A DNA stretch of 64,000 nucleotides, taken from positions 215,001-279,000 of the forward strand of contig CAUYUJ010012558.1 in NCBI GenBank assembly GCA_963575745.1. Direction: 5' to 3'. The notes beneath the pieces are model-generated. The model had not been told where the DNA came from, made no database searches, and saw only the letters and a list, made by a program, of their open reading frames with translations. This document shows positions 1 through 13,129 of the stretch, in pieces. The stretch is from Prorocentrum cordatum (lineage: Eukaryota > Sar > Dinophyceae > Prorocentrales > Prorocentraceae). The position numbers and the translations under genes were made by a program. Position 1 is the first letter of the stretch, and every line of letters starts with the position of its first letter.

Positions 1-440
1 GGTGTTGCAACATTGGCGCGTATGGAGACCGTGCGCAGGGACCACCCCCTGCGGTGACCCTCTGATGTCAAAAACGTGCCACGGTTGCTAGGTGTTGCTA
101 TATAAGCGCGTGTAGAGACCGCGCTCAGGGACCACCCCCTGTGCATCCTCTTTGTTGTCAAGTACTACGCCTTCCACCCCGCGCGACCGTGTCACGGATG
201 ATAGAGACCGCGTTGAGGGACCACCCCCTGCACACCCCCGCTGGTGTCGAGATAGCGCAGCGCCTGCTAAGCGTTGCGGCTTTGGCGCATATAGGGCCGC
301 GCTCAGTGACCACCCCTCGCGCACCCCTGTTGTCGAGAAAGTGCCAAGCCTGCCACGCCCTTCGAGCATGTCACGGAGAGAGGCCGCGCTCAGGAACCAC
401 CTTCTGCGCACCCCCTGTGGTGTCGAGAAAATGTGACGCC
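1..440. repeat. ~90-bp minisatellite at left edge, about five copies
   Basis: The phrase agggaccaccccctg recurs near positions 35, 126, 213, 302 (diverged) and 389 (diverged), giving a period of about 88-90 bases. Copies are preceded by gagaccgcg(c/t)t and followed by a gtgtcgaga-like stretch. Copies diverge towards the right, and the array probably continues off the left edge. The open frames across it are by-products of GC-rich repetition, and I see no gene. Confidence 0.8.
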
Positions 441-1297
441 AACCACGCCTTGCGAGCGTGCTACGCATTCCACGACCTGCGAATCCTACGGCTGTACCTG
501 TATCTAGGTATGTTGTGTATATGTGTCTGGGCGGCTGTATTGCGACGAACGAAAAGGAGGGTGAGGTGTGTGTGTGTGTGTGTGTTTGTGTTTGTGCGTT
601 TGTGACAGGCGCGGGTGTGGGAGAAAACAACAACCCGACAAATCGTGTGCGACAAAACATTACCAGCACATCTCGGCGATCGAAAGATGTGGCCGTCTTT
701 GCCGTTCCTTGCTCAGCTGCGCTCATCCTCTTCTTTCGGCCGTTCAGACAGACAGGGTCGCTAATGCTCGCTGCATGTAGGTCGTGTCGCCACTGCTCGC
801 TCCAGGTAGACCGTGTCGCACTGATCACTGCACTGGCCGAGTGGCCCTCTCGTCGTGCACCTGCACACCGCATCTCATCAGGCGGAATCCCTCGGCCCGA
901 GTTCCAGGGCTGGCAGCGCGTCTCAGACGCAATGTTTTGAGGATGGCCGAACGCGGTACTCCTGCCCGCACTGCGGCCGCCCCTTCGGGGGCCCGCGGCA
1001 TTTCTCATCAGCTTCATCGACTGGGCGCCCCAACGGACGCTAGGACCCTCCAACCGAAGTCCAGCGAGGCCCGACAAGCGAGATACCCTCTGATCAGGCA
1101 ATGCAGAGACCGGAGGGCCCCCGCCGCTACAACCAAGCTAGACCGATGGGAAGCCTCGTGGCAAACAGCGCGCCCTGACCCCTCTTCCTCCTCCTCTTTT
1201 TCTTTGTTTCGATAGCATGCCGCCACTGGTCCAGCCTGCGCGGGTTTCTCCCAGCAGACTGGGAGAAACTCGTTTATTCTCTTGCACAGGGTGTCTA
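441..1297. other. No gene recognised; short GT microsatellite inside
   Basis: This stretch contains an imperfect GT run at about 566-605 and otherwise GC-rich sequence. The open frames overlap on both strands and show no family-like motif. I see no supportable coding or RNA feature. Confidence 0.5.
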
Positions 1298-2588
<1,291 letters not shown>

Positions 2589-2688
2589 NNNNNNNNNNNN
2601 NNNNNNNNNNNNNNNNNNNNNNNNNNNNNNNNNNNNNNNNNNNNNNNNNNNNNNNNNNNNNNNNNNNNNNNNNNNNNNNNNNNNNNNN
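2589..2688. other. Assembly gap of 100 N
   Basis: Exactly 100 undetermined bases lie inside or at the edge of the ~105-bp minisatellite. This is a standard scaffold-gap length, so the real distance is unknown. The sequence right of the gap begins with TCC repeats, so the gap probably hides more simple repeat. Confidence 0.98.
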
Positions 2689-2879
2689 TCCTCCTCCACA
2701 TCCTCCTCCTCCCCCTTCCTTTTTGTGCCAGAGCCATGGCACACGTGCCACTTGAACAGATATTATAAACCTGGCCCGACGGTCTGCCAGCGACTCAGCG
2801 AGCCCCGAAGCCTGCCACAGGGCCGTGCTCTCTTGCCAGGTCCCCCCAGGATCGAAGGACGTCGTTGGACCGACGAGAG

Positions 2880-3135
2880 GAGAGGGGACGGGGGAGGGGA
2901 GGGGAGGGGAGGGGTGGGGAGGAGAGGGGAGGGGAGGCAAGCTAGGTGCGCTCGCGTCATATCTGACGTCCTACCCCTCCCTCCCATCCCTTACCATGGC
3001 GCTGATTTTCTCTATCCGCGGATGCGTGTCGTAGCGGACCTGTGGCTCCGCGCGCGCGTGCGTAGTGGGTGGTGGTGCGCGTGCGTGCGTGCGTGCGTGT
3101 GTGCGTGGTTGTGGTGGTGGTGGTGGTGGTGGTGG

Positions 3136-3166
<31 letters not shown>

Positions 3167-3520
3167 GGTGGTGGTGGTGGTGGTGGTGGTGGTGGTGGTG
3201 GTGGTGGTTGTGTGTGTGTGCGTGTGTGCGCGTGCTGTGGCATGGCACGGGAAATGAGGCCAGCGCTGCAGCGGGAGTACGAGTCGAAACGGGCGGAAGC
3301 GTGGAAATGAGGCCAGCGCTGCAGCGGGAGCACGATTCGGAACGAGCGAAAGCACGGCAATGAGGCCAGCGCTGCAGCGGGAGCACGATTCGGAACGAGC
3401 GGGGCCCGAAAATGAGGCCGGCGCCTCAGCGAGAGCAGCATTTAGAAAAAAAACGCAAGCGAAAACTCGTTTCCCGGAAATCCTGTGTGTAATTTATCTG
3501 GCGAAGGACCAGCCATATGC
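2880..3520. repeat. Composite repeat H, copy 1: GGGGA tract, junction, TGG microsatellite, 50-bp units
   Basis: In order this contains a GGGGA-rich tract (2880-2940); a junction segment with gctcgcgtcatatct followed by catcccttaccatggcg (about 2948-3002); a TGG/GTG microsatellite (3065-3240); about four ~50-bp units containing aatgaggccagcgctgcagc (3253-3440); and a tail reading cccggaaatcctgtgtgtaa. The same parts in the same order recur at 45160-46690, so this is a dispersed composite unit and not chance low complexity. No gene is supported. Confidence 0.75.
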
Positions 3521-5465
3521 AATTGTGAGTACCGCAATTGTCAATATCTTCTTCGGTGGCGCTCCCTATGGGGCCACGAAACGTGTGAGGGGTGTGCCGA
3601 AATGGGTGTGCGGGACGCATTCGGGCACACCCACTGGGGCCTTCGGTGGAACTCCCTATGGGGCCACGAAACGTGCGAGGGGTGTGCCGAAATGGGTGTG
3701 CGGGACGCACGCATGCGGGCACACCCGCTGGGACCTTCGGTGGAGCCCTCTACGGGGCCACGAAACGTGCGAGGGGTGTGCCGAAATGGGTGTGCGGGAC
3801 GCATTCGGGCACACCCACTGGGGCCTTCGGCGGAGCTCCCTATGGGGCCACGAAGCGCGTGAAGGGTCACGAAACGCGAGAGGGGTGTGCCGACATGGGT
3901 GTGCGGGACGCATGCGGGCGGCAGCACTGGGGCCTTCGGCGGAGCTCCCTATGGGGCCACGAAACGTGTGAAGGGTATGCCGAAATGGGTGTGCGGGACG
4001 CATGCGGGCGGCAGCACTGGAGCCTTCGGTGGAGCCCCCTACGGGGCCACGAAACGTGCGAGGGGTGTGCCGAAATGGGTGTGCGGGACGCATGCGGGCA
4101 CACCAACTGGGGCCTTCGGTGGAGCTCCCTATGGGACCACGAAACGTGTGAGGGATCACGAAACGCGTGAGGGGTGTGCCGAAATGGGTGTGCGGGACGC
4201 ACGCATGCGGGCACACCCACTGGAGCCTTCTATGGGGCCACGAAACGTGTGAAGGGTATGCCGAAATGGGCGTGCGGGACGCATGGGAGCACACCAACTG
4301 GGACCTTCGGCGGAGCTCCCTACGGGGCCACGAAACGCGTGAGGGGTGTGCCGAATTGGGTGTGCGTGACGCATGCGGGCGGCAGCACTGAGGGCCTTCG
4401 GTGGAGCTCCCTGTGGGGCCACGAAACGTGTGAGGGCGTGCCGAAATGAATGTGCGGGACGCATGCGGGCACACCAACCGGGACCTTCGGTGGAGCTCCC
4501 TATGGGGCCACGAAACGTGTGAAGGGTGTGCCGAATTGGGTGTGCGTGACGCATGCGGGCGGCAGCACTGGGGCCTTCGGCGGAGCTCCCTATGGGGCCA
4601 CGAAGCCTGTGAGGGGTGTGCCGAATTGGGTGTGCGTGACGCATGCGGGCGGCAGCACTGGGGCCTTCGGCGGAGCTCCCTATGGCGCCACGAAGCGTGT
4701 GAGGGGTGTGCCGAATTGGGTGTGCGTGACGCATGCGGGCGGCAGCACTGGGGCCTTCGGCGGAGCTCCCTATGGGGCCACGAAGCGTGTGAGGGGTGTG
4801 CTTCGGGGCGGCAGCACGGGGCCTTCGTGGAGCTCCCTATGGGGCCACGAAACGTGTGAGGGGTGTGACCGCATGCGGGCGCAGCATTGGGGCCTTCGGT
4901 GGAGCTCCCTATGGGGCCACGAAGCGTGTGAGGGGGTGCCGAATTGGGTGTGCGTGACGCATGCGGGCGGCAGCACTGGGGCCTTCGGCGGAGCTCCCTA
5001 TGGGGCCACGAAGCGTGAGGGGTGTGCCGAATTGGGTGTGCGTGACGCATGCGGGCGGCAGCACTGGGGCCTTGAGCTCCCTATGGGGCCACGAAACGTG
5101 TGAGGGGTGTGCCGAATTGGGTGTGCGTGACGCATGCGGGCGGCAGCACTGGGGCCTTCGGCGGAGCTCCCTATGGGGCCACGAAACGTGTGAGGGGTGT
5201 GCCGAATTGGGTGTGAGTGACGCATGCGGGCGGCAGCACTGGGGCCTTCGGCGGGGCTCCCTATGGCGCCACGAAACGTGTGAGGGGTGTGCCGAATTGG
5301 GTGTGCTTGACGCATGTGGGCGGCAGCACTGGGGCCTTCGGCGGGGCTCCCTATGGGGCCACGAAGCGTGTGAGGGGTGTGCCGAATTGGGTGTGCGTGA
5401 CGCATGCGGGCGGCAGCACTGGGGCCTTCGGCGGAGCTCCTATGGGGCTACGAAACGCTGTACTG
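3500..5465. repeat. Family A: 60-bp anchor plus ~22 copies of a 90-bp repeat
   Basis: Right of an anchor segment containing ccatatgcaattgtgagtac (about 3512-3531) begins a tandem array. Neighbouring units around 4561, 4651 and 4741 are exactly 90 bases apart. Each unit has ggccttcgg, gagctccctatggggccac, gtgtgaggggtgtgccgaa and gacgcatgcgggc. A few units are truncated (near 4215, 4810 and 5070). Since 90 is 30 codons, several frames on both strands remain open for hundreds of codons, including a 464-codon frame on the minus strand. These are satellite translations. The family recurs inverted at 8660-9235 and 20335-20700. Confidence 0.92.
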
Positions 5466-5469
5466 GGTG

Positions 5470-5605
5470 GGTGAAACGCAAGGAAGAAGAGGAGGAGGGA
5501 GGAGGAGGGGGAGAAGGAGGAGAGGAGGAGAGGAGAGGAGGACGCGGGGACCGTCTCTTCAAAACGAGGACCCAACACCACAGGATGGTTGGGACAAAAA
5601 CAATA
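5470..5605 (+). repeat. GGA tract with dispersed tag, copy 1
   Basis: A GGA-rich run (about 5476-5550) is followed by a ~45-base tag containing cttcaaaacgaggacccaac and then accacaggatggttggga. The same GGA-plus-tag pair is found at 51090-51305, and inverted at 8440-8600. The constant pairing suggests a short mobile or recombinogenic unit whose end is a microsatellite. Confidence 0.7.
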
Positions 5606-5860
5606 CGCGGGGGAGTGTCGGATATCTTCGGGACGCCATAAGGGGAAGTGGGAGAGTATTTTCATATTGTGTAATTGTGCAGGGGAAGGGAAGAAGAGAG
5701 GGGAAGGCGAGGGAGGGCAGGGGGGGGAAGGATGGGGCAGGGAGGGAAGGGGGGTCCTCCTCCTCCTCCTCCTCCTCCTCCTCCTCCTCCTCCTCCTCCT
5801 CCTCCTCCTCCTCCTCCTCCTCCCCCTCCTCCTCCTCCACCACACACGACCCCAACGTTG
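5606..5860. repeat. Purine-rich stretch and TCC microsatellite
   Basis: A G-rich stretch (about 5680-5755) switches strand composition into about 25 TCC units (5755-5840). The purine run and pyrimidine run face each other and could fold back. No gene is supported. Confidence 0.85.
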
Positions 5861-8330
5861 CCAATTTAGAAAGGCGCCGGGCTCTCTCAGGAGGGCCTGT
5901 TGAGTCATCGGCGGCCCCCCGAGGGGGAGCAAAAGAGCACGTCCTCCCCCACCTGCCCCTCTCTCCAGAAGTGGAGGGGTGTGAGGGGGGATCCTGTTTG
6001 CGCACCTTTTGCGAAACATCCTTACCCTCGGGAGCCGAAACTCCTTGATCCAGCCCCGAGGGGGGAGGGGGGGCCAGGTGGGGGTGGATGTGCGCGTTCT
6101 TTCCCCGAGGGGGGGGGGAACGAGGACCGAAGCTTGGGGGCGTTGGGGTTTGGGATGCCTCTTGGGGCGCCCTCGTGGCCACCGCTGGATGCCCCTCTTT
6201 GAAAAATACGGCCAAGGCGCGCCCCAGCAGAGGCCCGGATTTCAAAGGTGCACGTGCGCCCTCGTTTCTGCCAAGAGCACGGCGTTGTTAGCCATAGTAG
6301 GCTTTTGCTTTCAGACCCCCTTGGGTCCGGAACAGATCGCGACGGAGGTTTTCCGTGTTGTTTCAGCCTCGGGGGGCCCTAACCGGGCCTTGGGACGGTA
6401 AAAACACAACCCTTGATGAAAAACTAGCCTGGTGAATCGGTCGAGACATCCGAGAGTCGATGCATGAGAGGATCATGAGGTCGGTGGTCTGGATTGGCAG
6501 GTTGTGAAAGGACAGGTCGGGTTGCGCAAATGTGCACCGCCATTGCGCAAAGAAGAAACTTGCAACGCACAAAACCAACCCAAAAAGGGCCACTCAAGCG
6601 CTTTGCATGCCCCCCCCCATTTTTACAGACCCTGCATTACCGACCTGTCAATTGGCCGTTCCCAAGCCTGGGGCCGGGTAGTCCAAACACGATCGGGATG
6701 AACACCGGGCCTTGGGGAGGTGGTGGAATCTGGGGGTCCATGCCGCGATTCAAAAAACTACCTCGGGGGGGTGGGACGGAGGAGAAAGATGGCGAAGACG
6801 AGGGATAAGGCAGAAACGGCAATTTGTTTGAACCGCCAGACGCGCACCCCAGGATAATTTCTGACGCATCAGCTCGCGCTGTGAATTAAAATCGCTTTCC
6901 CGCTGAGACCTTGTTGACATCGAGGAAGGGGGGAGGGAAGAGGGATGGATGGCGGGAGGAGGGAGGGAGGAGGGCGTAGAAGTGAGGAGGGAGGAGGAGG
7001 CGGAGGAGGAATGGGAGGAGGAGGAGGAGGAAGTGCAGATAACCGATACAGCTTCCCCTCCTGGGACCTGGGAGGCCCTCGTCGCCACGGCCAGATTCGC
7101 CTCGAAATCGGAGACAGAACACACCCCAGGTGAACAGTCCCATCCCAGTCGGCAACCTCTGCCCAGCGTGTCGCGGCGGCCCTGACTTCACTTTACGCCT
7201 TGCGAATGGATAGCGTGTCGCTCCGCTCCGCTCCGCTCCGCGAGGCGAAAAACCCCAAACAACTTAGGACGTTAACGCTTTGATGTTGAAGCGCGGTGGG
7301 CCAGAACTCCTGGAGCGACATGCTATCCAGAAATTCCCGACCGTACTACATTAAGGAATGCTGAATAAAAAACAGAAGCCGCTTTGCTCAGAGAGCGCCC
7401 AGGTGCACGAGGAGCGCTGGGTGCACGAGTCCCTTCCGAACCCGAGCCGTTCCCCTTTCCAACGTCCTGAATGTAAAGTTTGGGCGCCAGGGCCGCCAGC
7501 AAAAACAGGCGCGGCCGTGCAGGAAGAAGGGGTAGGGCCCGCGAGCAACGGGTGGGCCCCCCGCCGTGAAGACCCAGACATACGATGTCCCGATGTCTTC
7601 AGCACGGCCCTCCGAGAGTCCCAACCCCTTCCACAGGCTGGCTTTTCCTCCCGAGTCGTGTCTTGACGGCCCCAGGGCCCGGCAAGGGCAGGGGCTGAAC
7701 ATTGAGAAAAACCTCCGTCCAGATTTTTTGAACAAGTTGCACGTCTGGGCCCCCGACCCCGGAGGGTCGAGGGGGAGGCTCTCGGACGTTATTCGGCCCT
7801 CGTCAGGCTTTCGGAGGCGCATCCTGAGACCCCTTGGGAGCGTCCAAGAAGGGGGGGCGCAAATCATGGCCGGCGGCACATGCGCGGCTCAGGGGGTACG
7901 TATTGAAATAAGACGAGGCGCCATGCCATCTTGGGAGATATCATGGCCCACGCCACGAAATCCAACCCCTCTAGTCATCACCCCTCCTAGCCGCCCCCGA
8001 ACCCCTGGAGGTCGCCAAAGGTGCCGCTGGCCCAACGTGCCTCCAGGATCTACTGGGGGGCCCAGGTGGCCCCCGCAGCACCCACCACGAGGCCCAGAGG
8101 GGCTCCAACACAACCCGAAAAGCTGAGTACGCATTGGGCCACGAAGATGCTTAGTTAGCCCCCCTAGAGTCAAGGCAACAATTGAGGCATCGTTTTTGCC
8201 CCCCTGACCACCCTCGTGATCCACGTGGTGGGCCAGCGATCTGCCTGCGCGAGCCTCGGCCGCGGCCCAATGTCTACTGCGGAGGCGCATCACTCACTCG
8301 CTTGCCCGCCAGCTCCCCCTCTCACTCCCA
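5861..8330. other. Unassigned GC-rich DNA with scattered short dispersed repeats
   Basis: I see no recognisable gene in this 2.4 kb. It carries two inverted copies of dispersed repeat D (about 6155-6220 and 7060-7125), two diverged copies of dispersed repeat J (about 6350-6480 inverted and 7570-7720 direct), a GGA-rich tract (6915-7035), and a short GCTCC pentanucleotide run (7219-7241). Open frames such as 7566-8126 show no family motif and overlap equal-sized frames on the other strand. Confidence 0.45.
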
Positions 8331-8392
8331 CTCTGTCTCTGTCTCTGTTTCTTTTCATTGTTTGTCTCTCTCTCTCTCTCTTTCTCTCCTTC

Positions 8393-8428
<36 letters not shown>

Positions 8429-8660
8429 GTTCTGTTTCCCCCGCCATCCTGTGGTGTTGGTTCCTCGTTACAAACAATACAACACCTCGCGTTCCTTCCT
8501 TCCTTCCTTCTTCCTCCTCCCCCCCCTCCTCCTCCTCCTCCTCCTCCTCCTCCTCCTCCTGCTCCTCCTCCTCCTCCTCCTCTTCCGTTTCCTCCTCCTC
8601 CCCCTCTTCCTCCCCCATCCCCCCATCCCTGCCTCTGCCCCCCCCCCCCCCCCGCATGTC
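8331..8660. repeat. CT, GTCT and TCC microsatellites with inverted tag copy
   Basis: CT dinucleotide runs and GTCT tetranucleotides (8331-8430) are followed by the inverted form of the dispersed tag (ccatcctgtggtgttggt, about 8445-8463), then TTCC and TCC repeats to about 8650. The tag is again next to a GGA/TCC microsatellite, as at 5470 and 51090. Confidence 0.85.
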
Positions 8661-9235
8661 CATGTCAGCATGCGACTCACACGCTTCGTGGCCCCATACG
8701 GAGCACCGATGGCCTAATTGGCAACGCCCGCATGCAATTCCATCCCCCACTTCGGTGCACCCCTCACACGTGCCGTGGCCCCACAGGGAGCTCCACCGAA
8801 GGCCGCCCATGTCGGCACACCCCTCAAACGCTTTGTGGCCCCGTGGGAAGCTCCACCGAAGGCCCCAGTGGCTGCGCTCGCCTGCACGCCTCTCACGAGG
8901 ATCGTGGCCCCATAGGGAGCTCCACCGAAGGCCCCAGTGGGAAGGTTCGCATGGCGGCCCCGCCCCAGTTCGGCGCACCCCTCACACGGTTCGTGGCCCG
9001 GGAAAGTTCGCATGGCGGCCCCGCCCCAGTTCGGCGCACCCATCACGAGGATCGTGACCCCATCGGGAGCTCCACCGAAGGCCCCAGTGGGAAAGTTCGC
9101 ATGGCGGCCCCGCCCCAGTTCGGCGCACCCTTCACAAGGATCGTGGCCCCATAGGGAGCTTCATCGAACATGATAGTCACGACTGCGGTACTCACAGCTG
9201 CATATGGTTGGGTCCTTCGTCAGGCTAATTTTCTG
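8660..9235 (-). repeat. Family A, copy 2 (inverted): 90-bp units plus anchor
   Basis: About six units of the 90-bp family are present in reverse orientation (gggagctccaccgaaggcc at about 8790, 8850, 8915, 9068, 9156), with some truncated to about 60 bases. The array ends in the same anchor segment, here reading gcatatggttgggtccttcg (about 9201-9220). Identical unit order with opposite orientation to 3500-5465 marks this as a second insertion of one composite element. Confidence 0.85.
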
Positions 9236-10380
9236 TTGCCTGGGATACCACAGAACCCTACTGAGCGCATTTTTTGCTGCTTCCCAGGAGCTCTGTTTTT
9301 TGTTTATGAGCATGGGATACCAGTAAACCGCACACACTTGTTTTGTGCGGTTGGTGTCCATGGGGCCCGCAGATGTCAGCCAGGCCAAGTGTGTGGACCT
9401 CCTGCAAACAAAAACACCAGCGCATGTGAATATTAGGGTGCGGTGGTACCCCATATCACCAGAACAAGAAACACAAAACAAACAACAACAACACCAGCAA
9501 CAACAACCTGTGTATGGTAAGGTTTGAAGGGCATGCTCCTCCCCCAAGCCTTCCTGGTCAAGTTTGCGGGCCTCCAGACAACCAGAACGCATACAGCAAA
9601 ACAACAGATGTGTATAGTAGGATTCGCGGGTGTCACCGACCAGCAACACAAGCAACAACTGAGTACAGTAGGGTTTGGTTGCCATGCTTCTCCCGCAGAG
9701 CCTCCTGAGCAAGAGGAGGAGGAGGAGGAGAGACAAAGAGAGAGAGAGAGAGCGGGAGAGAACGCAGCGATTTGGGCTAGGGGTGGGGCTGACCATGTGT
9801 ATATACATATATATATATATACACATGTATAGATCGCGTGTGTGTGTGTGTGTGTGCGTGCTTACGTGTATGCGCACACCTATTCAGACATATACACGCA
9901 TCTGATCGACAGCGTGAGCTCTGACTCTTTTTATGTTGAGCTGTGAAGCTCAAAGGTCAGATGTGGCGCAAGCCAGGTAATGCGACATACGTTGCATAAG
10001 CTACGTAGTGCAAGCTGTATTGTGCAATCGACGTGCTGAAAGCTATGCGGTGGAAGCTATGAGGTGCACGCTACGTGGCAAACGCTGTGCGGCGCAATAC
10101 GTACGGTGTAGATTATGTGGTTTAAGCTGTGTGGTGTAAGATCTGTGAGCAATTTCGGAAACCGTGAGCCCCAAAACGTGTTCATCTCTTGGGGCGCATC
10201 TCTTATTTCCGCCCACCTTCCGACGCCTTCTGCGGCGGAAGAGATGACAACTCCTTCGATCCTCGAAGGCAAGGCCATTTCTGGAACGTTCCATGTGGAG
10301 AACGCTACGTAAGAGGTGCTGTCTACGTGGGGCAAGCGACATGGCGCATGGCTCTGCAGCCTCCCAGCATCCGGGGCGAT
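9236..10380. other. No gene recognised; TA/GT microsatellite and short degenerate repeats
   Basis: This contains a GA-rich run (9715-9765), a TA run passing into GT (about 9795-9860), and a cluster of degenerate short units of the type aagctatg(c/t)ggtg (about 9980-10145). A loosely repeated phrase with cctccagac and ccagaac occurs around 9390-9660. No coding feature is supported. Confidence 0.5.
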
Positions 10381-10680
10381 CGCGAGACGCCCACGGGCGG
10401 GCACCAGGCGACACCTCGCCACCTCCCTCCAGCGCACGAGACCCCCCACAGGTCGCCCACGAGGCGGCCGCGGCGGGCACCGGACGCAAGCCCAGCACAC
10501 CCTCTCAGCGCACGAGGTGTCCACGAGGCGCCCACGAAGCCCCCACGAACGGCCACGGGCGGGCACCAAGCGAAACCTCGGCACACCCACCAACCGCACG
10601 AGGCGCCGACGGGGCGCCGACGGACTGCCACGGGCGGGCGCCAGACGAAACCTCGGCACACCCAAGCAGCTGCGTGTGAG
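10380..10680. repeat. Degenerate GC-rich minisatellite
   Basis: Units built from ccacgggcgggca, cgaaacctcg and gcacgaggcgcc alternate, with imperfect spacing of roughly 60-90 bases. Both strands are open in several frames because of composition. No gene is supported. Confidence 0.6.
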
Positions 10681-12600
10681 CCGAGTGAGAATGCAAACGC
10701 TGTGCGGGTAATCCGTGTATGCCCATATGCGTATGTCTGCGAGTGCGTGTGAGCACCTGATTGTCGCCATTGACATCGTTGCCACCGTCGTCGACATCGG
10801 TGTCGACATCGGTGTCATGGTCATCGCCATCGGTGTCATCGCCTTTGTCGTCGTTGTCGCCACCCTGCCGCCATCTGTGCCCCGAGCCTCTGCAATCATA
10901 CGCCTACGCGACAAATCTGCGAGAGAGGAGGCCGGGGTGCCGGAGAAAGAGCAGAGGTAGGTTGGAGGACAACAAGGGAGGAGGATACGTAGGAGAAGAA
11001 GCAAGAGCAAGAGAGAGAGAGGACGAGGACTCGCCCAATGCCTCTGCACCCCATCCCTTCATCTGCCCCCCGCCATTTTACCATCCCCCTCTCCCTCCCT
11101 CTCTTTGTCTCCCTCCCCCCCCTCCTCCTACGCCTGCCCCTCCTGCGTCGCCTTCCCCGTCCTTCTTCTCCTCCCTGCTCCCTCATACTGCTGCTGCTCC
11201 CCGCCCCCCTGCTTCCCCACTGCTCCCCTTCATTGTTCCCCGTCCTCCTCCTCCTCATCCTCCTGCTCCTGACTGATCCTCCTGCCCCCGTTTCTCCTGG
11301 TACCATTCTGCCCTCTTCCGCTCGCCCTGGCCCGCCCTGACCCCCAGTCTTCAGTGCACCGCACTATAACCCTGCTGGTATTCATCCCCCCTGACGGTCT
11401 AACGCGTTCGCCACGCAGCGGCGCGCTGGGCGAACGGCGAAAAGCTCTGCGTCGTGACGTCCTCTGCTTCGAAGTCGAACAAATCCTCGGCCAGACGGGG
11501 TTCCTCTCCCTGCCCCGTCCCCCAACTCCTCTACAATCTCACCATCTGAATACTATTTTCCGCTTCCCGCCGAAGACTCCGAGGTCGTAGCCTGCCCCAC
11601 TCCGCATTTGGTTTTTACACATCGGGTCCCCAAGCGGTGATCGATCATAGGTGTATTTTCCAATCCGAATGTTTGCGGTGTTGCCCGAGCGGCGTTCCCG
11701 CTTCGGCGTTGGCTCCATTTTTTGACGCCCAGTCTTTCCCAATCCTACTCCCGCTGCAACGCTGACCTCACCTCTTTGTTGCGGACCTTCCCACTCGTGT
11801 TCCAACTACAGCGGTGGTTCTAGTTTTACGTGTCCGTAGTATCCAAACCTTAGATGTACATGTTCGATGTGCGACGTGTCTGGTTTCCTTCCGACCATGT
11901 TACGCTTGGCCATCCTGCTCTACGCCGTGCTACGCTGTGCACTACTATGCATCTCGCATTCGACAGTGCGACTACCAGTAGGGATATACGGCATAGTGGA
12001 AGGTGGGATGGAATGGTAGGACGTCTGATAAGGCGCTTGGCTTGACCTCTCCCTCCTCCTCCTGCTCCTCCTCCTCATCCTGCTCAACCTCCTCCTCCAT
12101 CTCCTCATACTTCTTCTCTTCATCCATTTCCTTCTTCATCTCCTTCTCCCTCTCCTCCTCCCCCTCCACCTCCACTTACACTCCCACCTCCTCCTCCTCC
12201 TCCTCTTCCTCCTCCTCCTCCTCCTCCTCCTCCTCCTCCCTTTCCTCACCTTCATTATCCTTCTCCTTCTCGTTCTCCGTTTCCTTCTCCTTCTACTGAT
12301 CCTTCTCCACCTCCACTTACACCTCCTCCTCCTCCTCCTCCTCCTCCTCCTCCTCCTCCTATTCCTCCTCTCTTGCACAACCTACCCTTTTTATCTGCCC
12401 TCCTTCGCGGCCACGCTGCCGCAGGCGTCCGCTGGCCCGCGGGAGAAACACACTCGCACGGTGCACACTCGCGCACGCACTTTAGAGCACTCGGACCGAC
12501 CGCCCAAGCATTCCTCGAGGCCTTCCCCGACATTGTCCTCCAGCGAAAGAATACCTTACAACAACAAGAAGAACACGGTACCTGTAATCGAAGGCCGGCT
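10681..12600. other. Low-complexity DNA: GTC-rich, CT-rich and CTC microsatellites
   Basis: This contains imperfect gtcatcgccatc units (10763-10865), CT-rich pyrimidine sequence (11065-11290) and CTC repeats (12045-12365). Between them, about 11350-12000 is ordinary-looking sequence with no recognised motif or persuasive frame. Confidence 0.55.
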
Positions 12601-12609
12601 CGTTGACAT

Positions 12610-13040
12610 TATCCTACGACGTACCCAATCCATCTGTACGAAGCGACGAAAAGGAGTTGGATCAGACTGGTCCAGCTGATGACCACACAAGATACGCCAC
12701 TGGTTGTGCAAGTTATGTGGGAAGTGCGCGTTGCACGAGTCACATGGCAAACGGAAGGACGAGGACTGAGGCCCCGGGCTCGAAGATGGGGTGGGAGCGA
12801 AGGGCAGGAAAAAGACCAAAGAGGCGAACATATAACGCGACGGCAGCAGTGAAACGGCGAAGGTGTAAGAGGACGGCGATCATTTTCCGATGGCGCGCTG
12901 TGAAAACAGCTCGGCCCGCGCCACGTCGCCCTGGCGCTCCAAAGGATCAGCTGTCCATGGCTAGTGCAAGAAACAAACGGGGCCGAGCTCGCCCGCCAGG
13001 TTCTCCGCTTCCTCCCTGCGCCGTGCAAGGCGGGAGCTAA
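12610..13040 (+). repeat. Dispersed repeat E, copy 1
   Basis: This matches 42270-42740 in order and orientation. Shared landmarks are a segment around ggttgtgcaagttatgtggg (42-kb copy: tatgttgtgcaagctacatg), then an aaacgga-containing stretch, a gaggggcagga / gaagggcagga stretch, and a gctcgcccgccag block near the right end. In both places it is immediately followed by the ~103-bp minisatellite, so the two form one larger duplicated module. It has no recognised protein. Confidence 0.75.
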
Positions 13041-13129
13041 ACGTCCGCAGGCGCGCCGCCAAGTCATCGGGCGGCCCGCGGGAACTGACATCAAGGCGAA
13101 TCGGGATCCGCGTAGAAAGTCGCTGCGCT

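Noticed and set aside
3656-5050. A 464-codon minus-strand frame with 30-residue repeats
   Set aside because: It lies wholly in the 90-bp satellite, the plus strand is also open, and truncated units break the repeat without restoring frame. I kept it as a finding, not as a gene.
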